Below, in pieces: positions 51,991 through 64,000 of a stretch of 64,000 nucleotides of DNA; position 1 is the first letter of the stretch, and each line of letters opens with the position of its first letter. Source of the stretch: Glandiceps talaboti (Eukaryota > Hemichordata > Enteropneusta > Spengelidae); NCBI RefSeq assembly GCF_964340395.1, contig NC_135551.1:3205463-3269462 (forward strand), read 5' to 3'. A program made the translations under genes and the position numbers. The notes under the pieces are model-generated. The model worked only from the letters and a program-made list of their open reading frames with translations, did not search any database and had not been told where the DNA came from.

Positions 51991-54350
51991 GTTATTTCTG
52001 TATGATAAAACACAAGACGTCTACCCACATTATCAACTTATACAACGTGTAAACAGGAAACTACTGTCCTTGGCATCATTATGGCTATACTCGACGGAGA
52101 CACTCTGCATATCATTGAATTCTTTGTAAAGACAACAAATAACATCCCACGACACACATACAATATTTAATATGGAAAACACGTACCTAAAACAAGATGT
52201 TTTTGATTTGGTGTTTGTTTTTTAATCGAAAAGTGTGACTCAAATTAAGAATAATGACATTGTGTATTTTTCTTGCACAAACCTACATAAGACGTCTTTT
52301 TCTGTGTTTAATTTTTAACTCAAATTCTTGTATAATATGTATATAATGTGTATTTTTCTTAGCAGAACAGAAATTAATACTCGACTCCATTTTACATAAC
52401 ACTACTACTAGTGATAAAGTTACCTTCCTGGAATCAGGGCCCTGTTTGGAATCTACTTTATTTGTAGTTTTCGTCTGAATCACTCTGACGTCATCAGTGT
52501 AATGGTGTTAAGCAGTTTGGCCACGTGATCCCCTGGTGTATTTCCATCTAAATAAGGTTGATATCATAAATTGGCGGGAAGTTAGAGTTTATTTGATATT
52601 ACACATCAGGAAATATATAGGTCATACTCGATGGAAAATTACCTCGTATCCTAAACATTTTACAAGCAGGATATGAGGTACGTAAGGTCATGGGTCAAGG
52701 CAGTATTCAAACTCATCTCTCGTGTAAATGTTTTTGTTGTCTCTTCACAAAACACCACAAAGATGTGTATGACAAGTATTTGTGAAGTAGCATTAGAGAA
52801 CATATTTTACAATTTGATAAGAAAGTCCATCAGCTGTTGAGTTAGGATCCAAATGATGTAAGAGAGAGAGGAATACAATACTGTGTACGATAGACTATCA
52901 ATGCCATAGCACATCATTACAATCCTGTCGGAAGATCTACATAATTTCATTTTTATGCAATTATAATTATCTATCGCTGAATATAGTCACTTTTGATAAA
53001 ACAGTCTTACAGAAACACTCTTTGTCACAACACCACATTCCCCTCGAATCGAATCTGATAGGCGTTTATATAGAAATTGTACCGTGGACAGAGTTGTAGT
53101 TTTTCTGTAGACGACAAGTAGTTTACCCACTCCATAGGGGCACGTATAGAATCTTTAATAGATTGTTGTTTTCTTTGTCTGCAGACTATATTTTCCCTAC
53201 CTTTATAATGATATTCTAGTTTACAACATATGTTGATAGATTTGTAGCGTAGTTCGTGTCATATTTTACTAAGTAAAATAACAATCTAAGCATAATACGT
53301 GTCCCTGTGGCCCACTTCGAGTCATGTTCTTAAAGTCAGAGTCATATTCCAAGTCACATTCGTTGACATTTTTGTGTAGTACCTTCAAATAATAATAATT
53401 TGTCTAATGGCTTCTAATGTCAGTATTTTGAGGAATTTCTCGAAATTAGTTTTTTTTTAGGCAACAAAAAGGACGAGATCGAGATCGCCTCCAATTGTGA
53501 AATATCGACTATTTTTGACTCCTGTCTTTTTGTATCGCGGTCCCTGAGAAGACAGCCTGCGTTGCGTGACGTCACCAGATAGAGTTATGTCCTAGTAATT
53601 CGATAGACGTTCAGAGAGTCTCACTCCAACGTCTATACACGGTTATTCAGCACGTTACATAGGATAACTATTGTTTAATAAGTGACGTCATGTAATTATA
53701 AAGGTCATCAAATTACGTTTGTAGACTATAGACAGATGAATCTTGAATTATTAATGTACCGTATTTACATTTGAAAGCGACCAGATGACGTCACGGTGTT
53801 CTAAAACCTACTTTACTGTTAAATAACAATGGACAAGTTTTTTGTTGCCGTTCTGAATCAGAACCCCAGATGCCAATCTTTCTAGAATCTTTTCGATTTT
53901 CACAGAGTAAACCTGGCCCCTGATTTAGCTGACAAAATTGGCTTCAGTACACCCGGTGTCTGCATCTAATAGTGTATTTACAATGTCAAACATTTCTTAT
54001 TTGTTTTCATCATGAAGTCTGACACGTTAATTTTCAAGGACCAGTCTGTTGACACAAACGACAAATTCACCAAGGCTCTAGATTCACGGTGTTTGTCGAG
54101 GTTCGTAGACAGACTTTTGAGTGCTGATCACATCCTGTTCGATGCTTCCAATTACGTACTATTGTCTAGTATATCCGCGTAGCATACATATCATTTTTAT
54201 TTCTTGCGGTCACGGCTCTTGGCTTTGACCAGGAAAACATACAGCGGAAGCTGGCCAATAATGGGTTTCTATTGAGTTCTCACGAAAAACACAACAATTT
54301 GTGTTATTCAGCCTTCAGGCAATCTTACAAAGTGGATTTCCTGGACAGCT
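51991..54350. other. Intergenic, repeat-poor, no gene recognised
   Basis: Higher sequence complexity than the left half of the window. A 57-codon ATG frame at 54014-54187 (MKSDTLIFKDQSVDTND...) is not recognised. Candidate regulatory DNA for the gene at 56.4 kb by position only. Confidence 0.4.
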
Positions 54351-54354
54351 GACG

Positions 54355-54680
54355 TAAGGCCTAAAAAAATGCGTGGTTCCGATTACGCTCAATTTTAGAA
54401 TAGGTGGGGTAGGTAGATTTCTTTGTATTTTAAATTTACTTTTTTCCCCCATGTATTTATGTTTTCTGTTGTTTTCCATATGGTCCCTGTGTTATTGGTT
54501 TCTTCCCATCACTGGTGTATAGTCAGTACAGATTGGAAGAACCGTTTTATACTGTCATTGTAACTTGATGTCAGTTTCTGCGTCCACTATTTCTAGCTAG
54601 ACGTCACAATTTTCGCGATTTTATTATTTATTTTATTTTTATTTTTTCTCGAATACGTAATTTTGTTTAGGGTTCGGCAG
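54355..54680 (+). repeat. Dispersed repeat family D, copy 2 (inverted relative to 34.4 kb)
   Basis: GTGGTTCCGATTACGCTCAA, TTTTAGAATAGGTGGGGTAG, CCATATGGTCCCTGTGTTAT, GTTTCTGCGTCCACTATTTC and TTTTTCTCGAATACGTAA match the reverse complement of 34437-34790 block by block. Confidence 0.8.
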
Positions 54681-54940
54681 TGAAAAACTAGCAAGCAATT
54701 TTGTAGACCTAAGATGGCAAAATGCATCGTCGCAAATACGGTCTGTTTTACGGCAACGTTCTTAACGAGCCTCCCACAGGTTGTAGAGGTAGAAATAATA
54801 ACTCTGGTTTGCGAGAATGGGCAAAATGGCATAATATTGAATTGTGGAAATTAAAACGTTTTGAATTGTGTATAGGGTAGTTGTACTTGCAGACGGAGTA
54901 CAGGACTTGATTATGACAATCAGAACTATATAAAGTCATC

Positions 54941-55036
54941 ACTACACTACACTACACTACACTACACTACACTACACTACACCACTACACTACACTACAC
55001 TACACTACACTACACTACACTACACTACACTACACT
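54941..55036. repeat. (ACTAC)n pentanucleotide microsatellite
   Basis: About 19 ACTAC units. Confidence 0.97.
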
Positions 55037-55387
55037 GCACGTTTCCCGTTTCTTTCTGTAAAAGACAATGGGTTATCAATTCTTAATCAGTATTTACAAG
55101 ATTCCATGTAAAAAAAATAGTGTCAATATTTATCGACATTTTCAAAAAAAGGCACTTCATGTATCTCTGACTAACTTTGGGGAGGAAAGAATCATACCCT
55201 GGCATCATTTGAGGTCAGTGCAGTATCGACCATGAAATGATCACTATATTCACATAATAACTCACAGTTATACAATACATGAACTCTTCTAAATAGTAAT
55301 AGATATCTTTCGTTGTGACGGGAGGACAGATGATAATAAGAACAGCTTTATTAATTACTTGTATTTCTTCGTTATTCGTCGGAATCG

Positions 55388-55410
55388 TACGTACGTACGT
55401 ACGTACGTAC
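55388..55410. repeat. (ACGT)n self-complementary microsatellite
   Basis: Five to six GTAC/ACGT units, a perfect palindrome. Confidence 0.95.
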
Positions 55411-56326
55411 AGGGGAAAATTAGACTCAGATTGTAGTGCGTTTACTATTTTTGGAATTCTCTGCCTATTATGGTACACAGGATATTAATAACATCTTAAT
55501 ATTGTCAACTGTTGGGCATCCTAGTCAGATAAAATGTATTCACTGATTGCATTGTATTGTGTATTTAATGTGATGTCATGGTCACGTTGTATTAGCTGAC
55601 GTGGAGATGAGTAACGTACATTGTTGTCATTCTTCACATACTATTTCAGGATTGTCTTTTATTTACATACTGAACATCACGTGCAAAGAAGTGTACATGT
55701 ATTGGACACAACCATTCAGCTGTGGGGGTTGTTTTTAATACCGCACCATACGGTACATCAGCACAGCATTACGCACTTTGTACGTGCATACGAAGTTAGC
55801 ATATTTCATTCGATTTTATTGAATGCATATCTCGTTGAATGGTTTGGGGAATGTTTCAGTTACGAGAACTGTTTGTGTTTAGAGTGGACATTTTAACGCT
55901 GTCTCTCGATGTAACTATGTAGAATGAGTGTGTGGATAAGTGGAATAAATCGGTCTTCGCCCGGTCGGCAATGGATTAGTCATCATTCTATTAATAGCCT
56001 TCGACGGTTCGACTGCATTTAGAGACTAATAGTCATTTAAACAGGTAGTAGTCGGTATACAGGTTGTGACATGACTGGCAATGACAACATCAGGTATGTT
56101 GCGTGTTGGATGTAACTTTTACGGCGTTCAATAGTGCTGTCCAGATCGAATGACTCATTTAAATTCCTGCTTTCCCCATAGACAGTCAGAGTCGTATTGT
56201 GAAAGATAATTACTGTACTATACGCTTACTGACTGACTGCACGCAACTTGGTCAGCTTACGACATTTGTTCGGAATACGCACCGTCTGTTCAACCAAACG
56301 GAACACTGAAGCCTATACTTACTGCA
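55411..56326 (+). promoter_or_regulatory. Upstream region of the CITED-like gene
   Basis: No coding feature recognised. ATGACTGGCAATGACAACATCAG|GTATGT at 56071-56099 looks like an exon end with donor, and CTTACTGCAG at 56318-56327 like an acceptor. Splicing them would make a 234-bp intron in a 5' UTR. Speculative. Confidence 0.3.
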
Positions 56327-56419
56327 GTGGACTACAACGTTTGTGAGCTCCGTGTCGGAGTTTTGATTTGGCAATCTTTGGATTTAAAAAAAAGCAAAAC
56401 TTTTATAGTCAACATAAAG

Positions 56420-56728
56420 ATGCGTCAATACAACCAGCATAGAACTCCACCGATTGTGAGTCACCATAGTAGCCACCTTTGTGGAAATGGCGCGAATTTC
56501 GCACGTGGGAAAGATACAGCACCGATGCATACGATGTCTCGGCAACAAAGGCATACATCAACGTACAATGACAGAATGGATTTGCGTTGTATGGATAAAA
56601 TTGACGAAGAAACGTTAAGATTATTGATCGTGGAACTTGAACTGAATAAACCTAGAGAACTGCCTGAATTGCGGGTGATTAGTGTGTCGCAGGACTTGCT
56701 CGTTAGTGTTCAGCGCCCTGAACGCTAA
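56420..56728 (+). CDS. CITED-like CBP/p300-interacting transactivator (short form)
   Basis: The 103-codon frame from ATG 56420 (context AAAGATGC; the frame is open further upstream, without ATG, to the 56327 acceptor-like site) ends at TAA 56726-56728. The C-terminal part reads DKIDEETLRLLIVELELNKP then RELPELRVISVSQDLL. This matches the CR2 region of CITED proteins (IDEE.L..L..E..L....ELPEL), which binds the TAZ1/CH1 domain of CBP/p300 in the nucleus. The N-terminal part is His/Gln/Ser-rich (YNQHRTPPIVSHHSSH), as in the family. It is shorter than vertebrate CITEDs (about 180-270 aa), and the Trp that usually follows LPEL is Arg. The coding part lies in one exon, as is typical. The family call rests on one motif; a chance match is the alternative. 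Confidence 0.6.
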   Translation: MRQYNQHRTPPIVSHHSSHLCGNGANFARGKDTAPMHTMSRQQRHTSTYNDRMDLRCMDKIDEETLRLLIVELELNKPRELPELRVISVSQDLLVSVQRPER

Positions 56729-57941
56729 TGTCTTGACATGGAGCTGTTTAAGAAAGTAATCTATTCACCAAAGGCTTGAACGAGTGATATACATGAATAT
56801 ATTCAACACTGTTGATTACAACTAAACATGACACTGCATTACTGAGATACAGTGCTCCTTTAGACTTGGCGTGGAGATGTTCGTCACATTCCCGACCAAA
56901 TGCAATCAATTTACACGACGATCATACGCCATGAATGCCTTAACTTGCTTCAAGTTAAAACTGTACAGCTGCGAAATATGTAAGACAAGCACGAACGTAA
57001 AACATTCAAGTTAAAACGGGGAGTGGCAACTCAATATAACCAAAAGGGATGTTTTTTGTAAGGTGAACAACGTGAGCACAAACAGTGTGGCGGATGTGAC
57101 GGTGTAACTCGCGACTAGCAGATATGCGTGGATATTACGACGAAATGTCGACTCATAAGGGCACGTGAAAACGTTTGAAAATTTGCCAGAGCTGTTCATC
57201 TAAAGTTACACACTTGCTTTTATTTCCATTTATGTTAATTATTAGCGTGCACATTACGCATCATCGTGCCGTTAATAGTTACTGTTTTCACATATAGTAA
57301 TCCGATTAATATTAAGTCTAAATACTAAGTCCATAAGTTATTACAAACAGGTATTCAGACCTCGCCATTTGTTGTATGACCATGTTGCGCGAATTTAAAA
57401 ATAAGGGTGGTTGCATTCGGCGATGCGAAAATAACCATTTTGAGATACCTAATTATGTAGGTGCATGTAGACCGAAGGATGGTCGCATACATGTAAGCGG
57501 AAAATTCAGAAGCATATTTTATGTTAGAGATTGGTGGGTACCAGCTTTTGTTAGATTTAATATTTTGGTCACATCTCGTCATTGATCACTGTTCTAGGGA
57601 GTTCATGAAATATTAACAGTGCTAGTCATTATAACAGGTAAAGTCGCTCAATCGAGATTAATACACAGCCCTTTATCTTACTGGTAATTTGCACTATTAT
57701 TTATTGTCGTATTCACAACATACAAAGCTAAAGTATGACCGGATTGAAGATACAAGGTGTACGATTTCGGATTGATTTGGGTTATTAATAAATGAACTCT
57801 GTGTGTTCATCCACAAACTTGCCAAGCAGCACTAGGCCACGCCTCTCGGACACGCCGCCATCTGTATGGGACAGCTGTCACGGAAACGGACTTGGTTGCT
57901 TGTACTTTCAGTAGTTTATCATGTCTTTCATTGTAAATAAA
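56729..57941 (+). other. Putative 3' UTR and flank of the CITED-like gene
   Basis: Non-coding, complex sequence. AATAAA occurs at 57787-57792 and 57936-57941. Short frames at 57011-57199 (-) and 57376-57585 (+) are not recognised. Confidence 0.35.
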
Positions 57942-60740
57942 GTACCTTTAACAACATACTTTAATATCCTGTACACAAGGTTTCCGATCTCACCATTCAC
58001 TTATTTACTGTCATTCGTCACGTAGAGGACGACTTGCTAAAACAATGTGTACTTATATTTCAGTCATCTCCAACTTTGACTGTAATTGGTCGATTTATTG
58101 ACATTCTTAACATCGTCTTAAGCTCGAAAATGAATTGACACAAACCTAGCCATGTATTTTGACATTGTCTGGTTGCTGTAATCTAGCTAGGCTACACCCC
58201 TTCTCTCCTTGACTCTGTAAAACAAGTTCGTAACTTTAAAAATTAAGAAGAGATTTATATGTTTACAACACGCATGATAACAGTTGCATGGCACTGGAGT
58301 AGACACAGTGTGTACAGCCATGGAGATCGTTTAGTATTGTGAGTCAATTCTTTGGCCTTTGTACTGGTTTCTATTGTATCTGACGAGAGTGACCAGGCAG
58401 TCGATGTATACGTGTATATCAACACCAGGTATTTGGTACTCCTTTATGAACACGCAGTGAAAGAGCCCTTTGTATATATTCAAAACGGCCCTAAATTAGC
58501 AACATTGCCAGCAAAGTACACAATATACGTGTCACCAGGTAATAATATTTAGGCAGTGAGTCATGCGACTTGACGAATGTACATGTCTATAAATATGTTA
58601 ATTAGAGTACGTCTGCAATATCTGTCGCATTATATCAAAACTTGAAGGAAACGGGTGTGATGGTCTATTTTAATGCCTGCTAAAAGTCGCATGGCAGTTT
58701 TCCTACATTTTGCCTGCTGTGTTCTCTAACCAGCATATAAAAGAAAATTAATATCGATTTTACAATAGGACCATCCAGCCTTCCATTATACTACTAGTAA
58801 ATTAGCAGACGACACGACAACTCCGTCAACTCACTGTACTTTGGCAGTGACTGACAATCAAATGTAAAGTACAGATCTAGAGCTTGGCAGTTTTCGTCAC
58901 AACTAGGGTTCAACTTGAATAGCTACTGATATAATAGTCATCGCATGATACTTGTAAACTTTTCACCTGCTTCACAGGACATAATTATACAAATGTAAAA
59001 ATGACGTAATTTTACTCCAATTGTTACGTCATGAAACAATTATATTTGGAAATGATAGATTAGAGTTCTGCAAAATATACTCGCCGTTGGATTCCCTTGC
59101 TAGAATGGATTGATGACCGCAACTGTGTAAACTGTCGCGTTGGATCCCTTTAATACATAATCTTACAATAAGTCATTTTTTCAGTCATTCTCTCAGGGTA
59201 GTTCGTCGACGTTATGAAGGCCGGTGACTACACGATAGACGTATTAATACTATCCAATATTTACAGCTCCTGCAAAATGAGATGAATAAAACTGAACACC
59301 TAAAGAAATCTTTCGACGACAACAATGTAACACACCTCCCCGGCTAAATTTGTTATAAGATATAAATACATCGTGCATGGCACTTACAAGGTGCATAGCT
59401 GCACCACCAAGTAACTCTTGTTTACACATGGCCTAAGTTACGGGAGGGGGGGGGGGCAATAATGTGAAAACCACTAAAGTGCCCTTATGAAGACAATGAC
59501 GTAAATCAATCAGACAATTGAACGTTGCCAACGGTTGTCTGTCTTTAAAGCGCTCAACAAAACGCACCGACGGCTGACAACTTTACATTCCATTGTTGCC
59601 TCGTGATTTTCCGATCCTAAAAATGACAACATTGCTTTGTGATAGTGTACCAACCTTAAATGTGCCATTATGAATCAAACAATTGAGACTAACTTTTCAA
59701 TACTAGCGCCATGGCAAATTAACCAGATATAATCTGAAATGTCTTCCGTAGGAATTATTGTTCCGAAATCTTTGTTATCATCAACGTATACACATTAAGA
59801 TATTGTATATTTACCAAAACCCAAATTGCATCAACAAGCTTTTTATTGCACGTGCGATGTGCACCATGAATGTGTACATTGAATCATTAATGTTAATGGT
59901 GTTTACGAAGACCTCAGTAATCAGTTGATGTTATCAAGTTACCATAAGGAAGATGTGTAGCAATTTTCCGAAGTTCCGACTTTGACAAATGATGGGGTAG
60001 ATAATCCTGCTATACATAACTTGACTAGTTAGCACACAAACTAAATGTACAGTAACGGTGTTATTGATGGTAACACCTTCGAATACCGACATACAGACAA
60101 TCAACCAACAGAATGGTATTATTTATTACTAACTTCCGAAATGGCGCAGCATCCCACTGCATGCAAAGAACCATATTTGTTGGTATATCATTAATAAATG
60201 GTTGCTCTGGTCCGACCGTAAATATGACAGTATTAATGGACTACTTTCAAACATCGGTTGATACAAGCTAACCCACTTACATTAAAGGTACGACTGACGT
60301 CATCAATAGACTCGAGCGAACAAATGTTCCTAAAACCAGTACTCGTATTAAACGATGGACATATAATTCTTGTATATACCGATGACCAATAAAACTATCT
60401 ACACAGAACTAAATTCAAGTGCAACAACTATTATTAAGTTCACACCAGTTGATCGAACATACAACAAGCACCCAGATATACGAAAACATTGCTTGAAATA
60501 ATTCTGAAATCAACACATTTGAATTCGATAACGAATTCATACATAGGCACATGCGGCTATTGCATGGATACCCAGCTTCTCCAAAAATTGTGGACATCAC
60601 TTTGAAAACAAACTGCTTTTAATATTGGCAAACAGTGGATCCACACTTGGTTCAGATTTTATGACAATATATTCATAATTTTTACAGAGTTCATAGAGAA
60701 CTGCAACGAAAGTCACTCAATATACAATGTACCTACAAAT
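57942..60740. other. Intergenic, repeat-poor, no gene recognised
   Basis: No transposon or tandem array seen, apart from a G run at 59442-59456. The frames at 58352-58552 and 60415-60600 have no recognisable domain. Confidence 0.45.
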
Positions 60741-60745
60741 ACTCA

Positions 60746-61485
60746 ACTCGATCTAGATATATTAAAGGGCACACAATGCTTACCTCGATCTAGATATATT
60801 AAAGGACACACAATGCTTACCTCGATCTAGATATATTAAAGGACACACAATGCTTACCTCGATCTAGATATATTAAAGGGCACATAATGCTTACCTCGAT
60901 GTAGATACATTAAAGGGCACACAATGCTTACCTCGATCTAGATATATTAAAGGACACACAATGCTTACCTCGATCTAGATATATTAAAGGGCACATAATG
61001 CTTACCTCGATGTAGATACATTAAAGGGCACACAATGCTTACCTCGATCTAGATATATTAAAGGGCACACAATGCTTACCTCGATCTAGATATATTAAAG
61101 GGCACACAATGCTTACCTCGCTCTAGATATATTAAAGGGCACATAATGCTTACCTCGATGTAGATATATTAAAGGGCACACAATGCTTACCTCGATCTAG
61201 ATATATTAAAGGGCACACATTGCTTACCTCGATGTAGATATATTAAAGGGCACACAATGCTTACCTCGATGTAGATATATTAAAGGGCACACAATGCTTA
61301 CCTCGATCTAGATATATTAAAGGGCACACATTGCTTACCTCGATGTAGATATATTAAAGGGCACACAATGCTTACCTCGATGTAGATATATTAAAGGGCA
61401 CACAATGCTTACCTCGATCTAGATATATTAAAGGGCACACAATGCTTACCTCGATCTAGATATATTAAAGGGCACACAATGCTTA
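60746..61485. repeat. Minisatellite, 37-bp unit, about 20 copies
   Basis: The unit contains CTTACCTCGATCTAGATATA then TTAAAGGGCACACAATG, with ATCTAG/ATGTAG and GGGCAC/GGACAC variants. It directly abuts the next array. Confidence 0.96.
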
Positions 61486-61978
61486 GTGACACAACCATGT
61501 ATTATAGTGGCACAACCATGTATTATAGTGACACAACCATGTATTATAGTGACACAACCATGTATTATAGTGACACAACCATGTATTACAGTGACACAAC
61601 CATGTATTATAGTGGCACAACCATATATTATAGTGACACAAGCATGTAATATAGTGACACAAGCATGTATTATAGTGACACAACCATGTATTATAGTGCC
61701 ACAACCATGTATTATAGTGACACAAGCATGTAATATAGTGACACAAGCATGTATTATAGTGACACAACCATGTATTATAGTGCCACAAGCATGTATTATA
61801 GTGCCACAAGCATGTATTATAGTGACACAACCATGTATTATAGTGACACAACCATGTAATATAGTGCCACAAGCATGTATTATAGTGACACAAGCATGTA
61901 TTATAGTGACACAACCATGTATTATAGTGACACAACCATGTAATATAGTGCCACAAGCATGTATTATAGTGACACAAG
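61486..61978. repeat. Minisatellite, 21-bp unit, about 23 copies
   Basis: The unit contains GTGACACAACCATGTATTAT (21 bp with one A), with CCATG/GCATG and TATT/TAAT variants. The open frames on both strands (164-185 aa) are artefacts of the 3n period. Confidence 0.96.
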
Positions 61979-62080
61979 CTGACTTTAGGAACTTTTTACT
62001 CAAGTGAAAATACTGACAAAAATTGATTAAACTATAATAGTATAATGTTAATGTCGCTGCATGACTTCTATAACTGTCAC
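61965..62080 (+). repeat. Dispersed repeat family F, copy 2
   Basis: GTGACACAAGCTGACTTTAG, TTTTACTCAAGTGAAAATAC and ATAGTATAATGTTAATGTC align with 15150-15250. Confidence 0.6.
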
Positions 62081-62234
62081 ACTACAATTTCTGTTCTGGC
62101 ATTGTTAGAACTGCATGTTAGTTGCATAGTAGGGAGTTCCTGTTAAGTATACATCAGTAAGTAGAATAATGTGAACACCTTTTACATGTAATATGCAGAA
62201 AAAATTACACCCCAAAATGTATAATCTCACCTTG

Positions 62235-63316
62235 TGCCCCTTTACGGCATGGAACTCTGGTACTCAACTTATGCCCCTTTACGGCTTGGAACTCTGGTAC
62301 TCAACTTATGCCCCTTTACGGCTTGGAACTCTGGTACTCAACTTATGCCCCTTTACGGCTTGGAACTCTGGTACTCAACTTATGCCCCTTTACGGCTTGG
62401 AACTCTGGTACTCAACTTATGCCCCTTTACGGCTTGGAACTCTGGTACTCAACTTATGCCCCTTTACGGCTTGGAACTCTGGTACTCAACTTATGCCCCT
62501 TTACGGCTTGGTACTCTGGTACTCAACTTATGCCCCTTTACGGCTTGGAACTCTGGTACTCAACTTATGCCCCTTTACGGCTTGGAACTCTGGTACTCAA
62601 CTTATGCCCCTTTACGGCTTGGAACTCTGGTACTCAACTTATGCCCCTTTACGGCTTGGAACTCTGGTACTCAACTTATGCCCCTTTACGGCTTGGAACT
62701 CTGGTACTCAACTTATGCCCCTTTACGGCTTGGAACTCTGGTACTCAACTTATGCCCCTTTACGGCTTGGAACTCTGGTACTCAACTTATGCCCCTTTAC
62801 GGCTTGGAACTCTGGTACTCAACTTATGCCCCTTTACGGCTTGGAACTCTGGTACTCAACTTATGCCCCTTTACGACGGCTTCGAACTCTGGTACTCAAC
62901 TTATGCCCCTTTACGGCTTCGAACTCTGGTACTCAACTTATGCCCCTTTACGGCTTGGAACTCTGGTACTCAACTTATGCCCCTTTACGGCTTGGAACTC
63001 TGGTACTCAACTTATGCCCTTTACGGCTTGGAACTCTGGTACTCAACTTATGCCCCTTTACGGCTTGGAACTCTGGTACTCAACTTATGCCCCTTTACGG
63101 CTTGGAACTCTGGTACTCAACTTATGCCCCTTTACGGCTTGGAACTCTGGTACTCAACTTATGCCCCTTTACGGCTTGGAACTCTGGTACTCAACTTATG
63201 CCCCTTTACGGCTTGGTACTCTGGTACTCAACTTATGCCCCTTTACGGCTTGGAACTCTGGTACTCAACTTATGCCCTTTACGGCTTGGAACTCTGGTAC
63301 TCAACTTATGCCCCTT
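62235..63316. repeat. Minisatellite, 37-bp unit, about 29 copies, very homogeneous
   Basis: The unit contains CCCCTTTACGGCTTGGAACT then CTGGTACTCAACTTATG. Three units differ in length (a 3-bp gain near 62873, 1-bp losses near 63020 and 63276). All three plus-strand frames are open because no unit contains a plus-strand stop; the 336-429 aa frames are artefacts. Confidence 0.97.
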
Positions 63317-63517
63317 GAACAGACATATTTCAATAAATCACACTCCACGGCTTTACCAAATGTCTTATAACATGCTATTTATTTATCACAGACCTTGCCC
63401 TCTCTTAAAAAATCCCAAGATCAACCTATATAATGGCAACAATTTTAGGTCCCTCCATTTTCTCCCCTCCCCTCCCATCTAAATAATGAACTGACCCTAA
63501 TATCCTAAAAACTACAA

Positions 63518-63683
63518 ATACAGAATGCCATATATGATGACTGCTATTGATACAGAATGCCATATATGATGACTGCTATTGTTACAGAATGCCATATATG
63601 ACGACTGCTATTGATACAGAATGCCATATATGATGACTGCTATTGATACAGAATGCCATATATGATGACTGCTATTGTTACAG
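63518..63683. repeat. Tandem repeat, 32-bp unit, 5 copies
   Basis: The unit contains ATACAGAATGCCATATATGA then TGACTGCTATTG. The remaining 63684-64000 shows nothing recognisable. Confidence 0.95.
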
Positions 63684-64000
63684 CATTTCCACTACTTTAA
63701 ATTTCTCACTCTGACAAGTATGTCCTTGCTCACTGTTATTGACACCTGACTGTCGTCATAATGTCCGTGCATCAAGAGCGATTAACTGTTTAAGGATATA
63801 GGTGGGTTTTTTAGTGTTGCCTTTCATGTTAACTTATTTGTTATTCAGTAAATCGGAATTCGATGCATTGTTGCTACATATTGTTTTTATGAACAAAGTC
63901 CACATTGAAACGCACCAACTCATGAATACATATATTCTAGTACATCAGTTTATAAAGATAACGATATAATCTCATGGTATACCATTTCTATTTCTAGAAA

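Noticed and set aside
55621-55896. 91-aa frame upstream of the CITED-like gene
   Set aside because: Composition of translated AT-rich DNA, no motif; not supported as a gene.
61446-62007. Open frames of 164-185 aa on both strands
   Set aside because: Product of the 21-bp array (period 3n), low-complexity peptides only.
62193-63482. 429-, 378- and 336-aa overlapping plus-strand frames
   Set aside because: The 37-bp unit has no stop in any plus frame, so all three frames cycle through the same peptide. No unique coding sequence or domain.

Overview
The window reads as a chromosome segment from an invertebrate animal, probably marine (inferred from gene content and repeat style; the species cannot be named from sequence alone). 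It has GT-AG spliced genes with short exons, AT-rich introns, many long minisatellites, TG/CT/CATA microsatellites, foldback MITEs, LINE fragments and several dispersed repeat families. I see no prokaryotic features.

Left part (about 1.7-29.3 kb, + strand): one complete gene whose 16 coding exons I could join with consistent phases into 853 codons plus stop. The product is the armadillo-repeat protein ARMC2, a ciliary/flagellar assembly factor. Its introns are largely tandem repeats with units of 24-53 bp. At three exons (4, 8 and 9) the tandem duplication includes the exon 3' end and its 5' splice site. The exon 4 array is also split by a decayed DNA transposon, which itself carries a 241-bp palindromic MITE. 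Intron 13 uses a GC donor.

Middle part (29-47 kb): ARMC2 3' flank, then dispersed repeats; a frameshifted farnesoic-acid-O-methyltransferase-like domain (about 37.2-37.6 kb) followed by a Pro/Thr-rich exon-like segment; a LINE reverse-transcriptase tail (+, 38.8 kb); a 5'-truncated CR1/L2/Rex1-like LINE (-, 39.8-41.5 kb) ending in an ATT-repeat tail; and a 2.34-kb non-coding element with CAG...CTG ends and a 5-bp target duplication.

Right part (47-64 kb): a 2.9-kb minisatellite of about 73 forty-bp units; a relatively repeat-poor block (52-60.7 kb) holding a small gene that I interpret as CITED-like (CBP/p300-interacting transactivator), based on a C-terminal IDEE...ELPEL motif; and a cluster of three minisatellites (37, 21 and 37 bp units) at 60.7-63.3 kb.

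The genes do not form a pathway. ARMC2 is a cilium gene, and the CITED-like protein would be a nuclear co-regulator. The main novelty is how tandem repeats capture splice junctions in ARMC2. Long open frames at 25.0-26.2, 27.2-27.9, 61.5-62.0 and 62.2-63.5 kb come from repeat arrays and are not genes.
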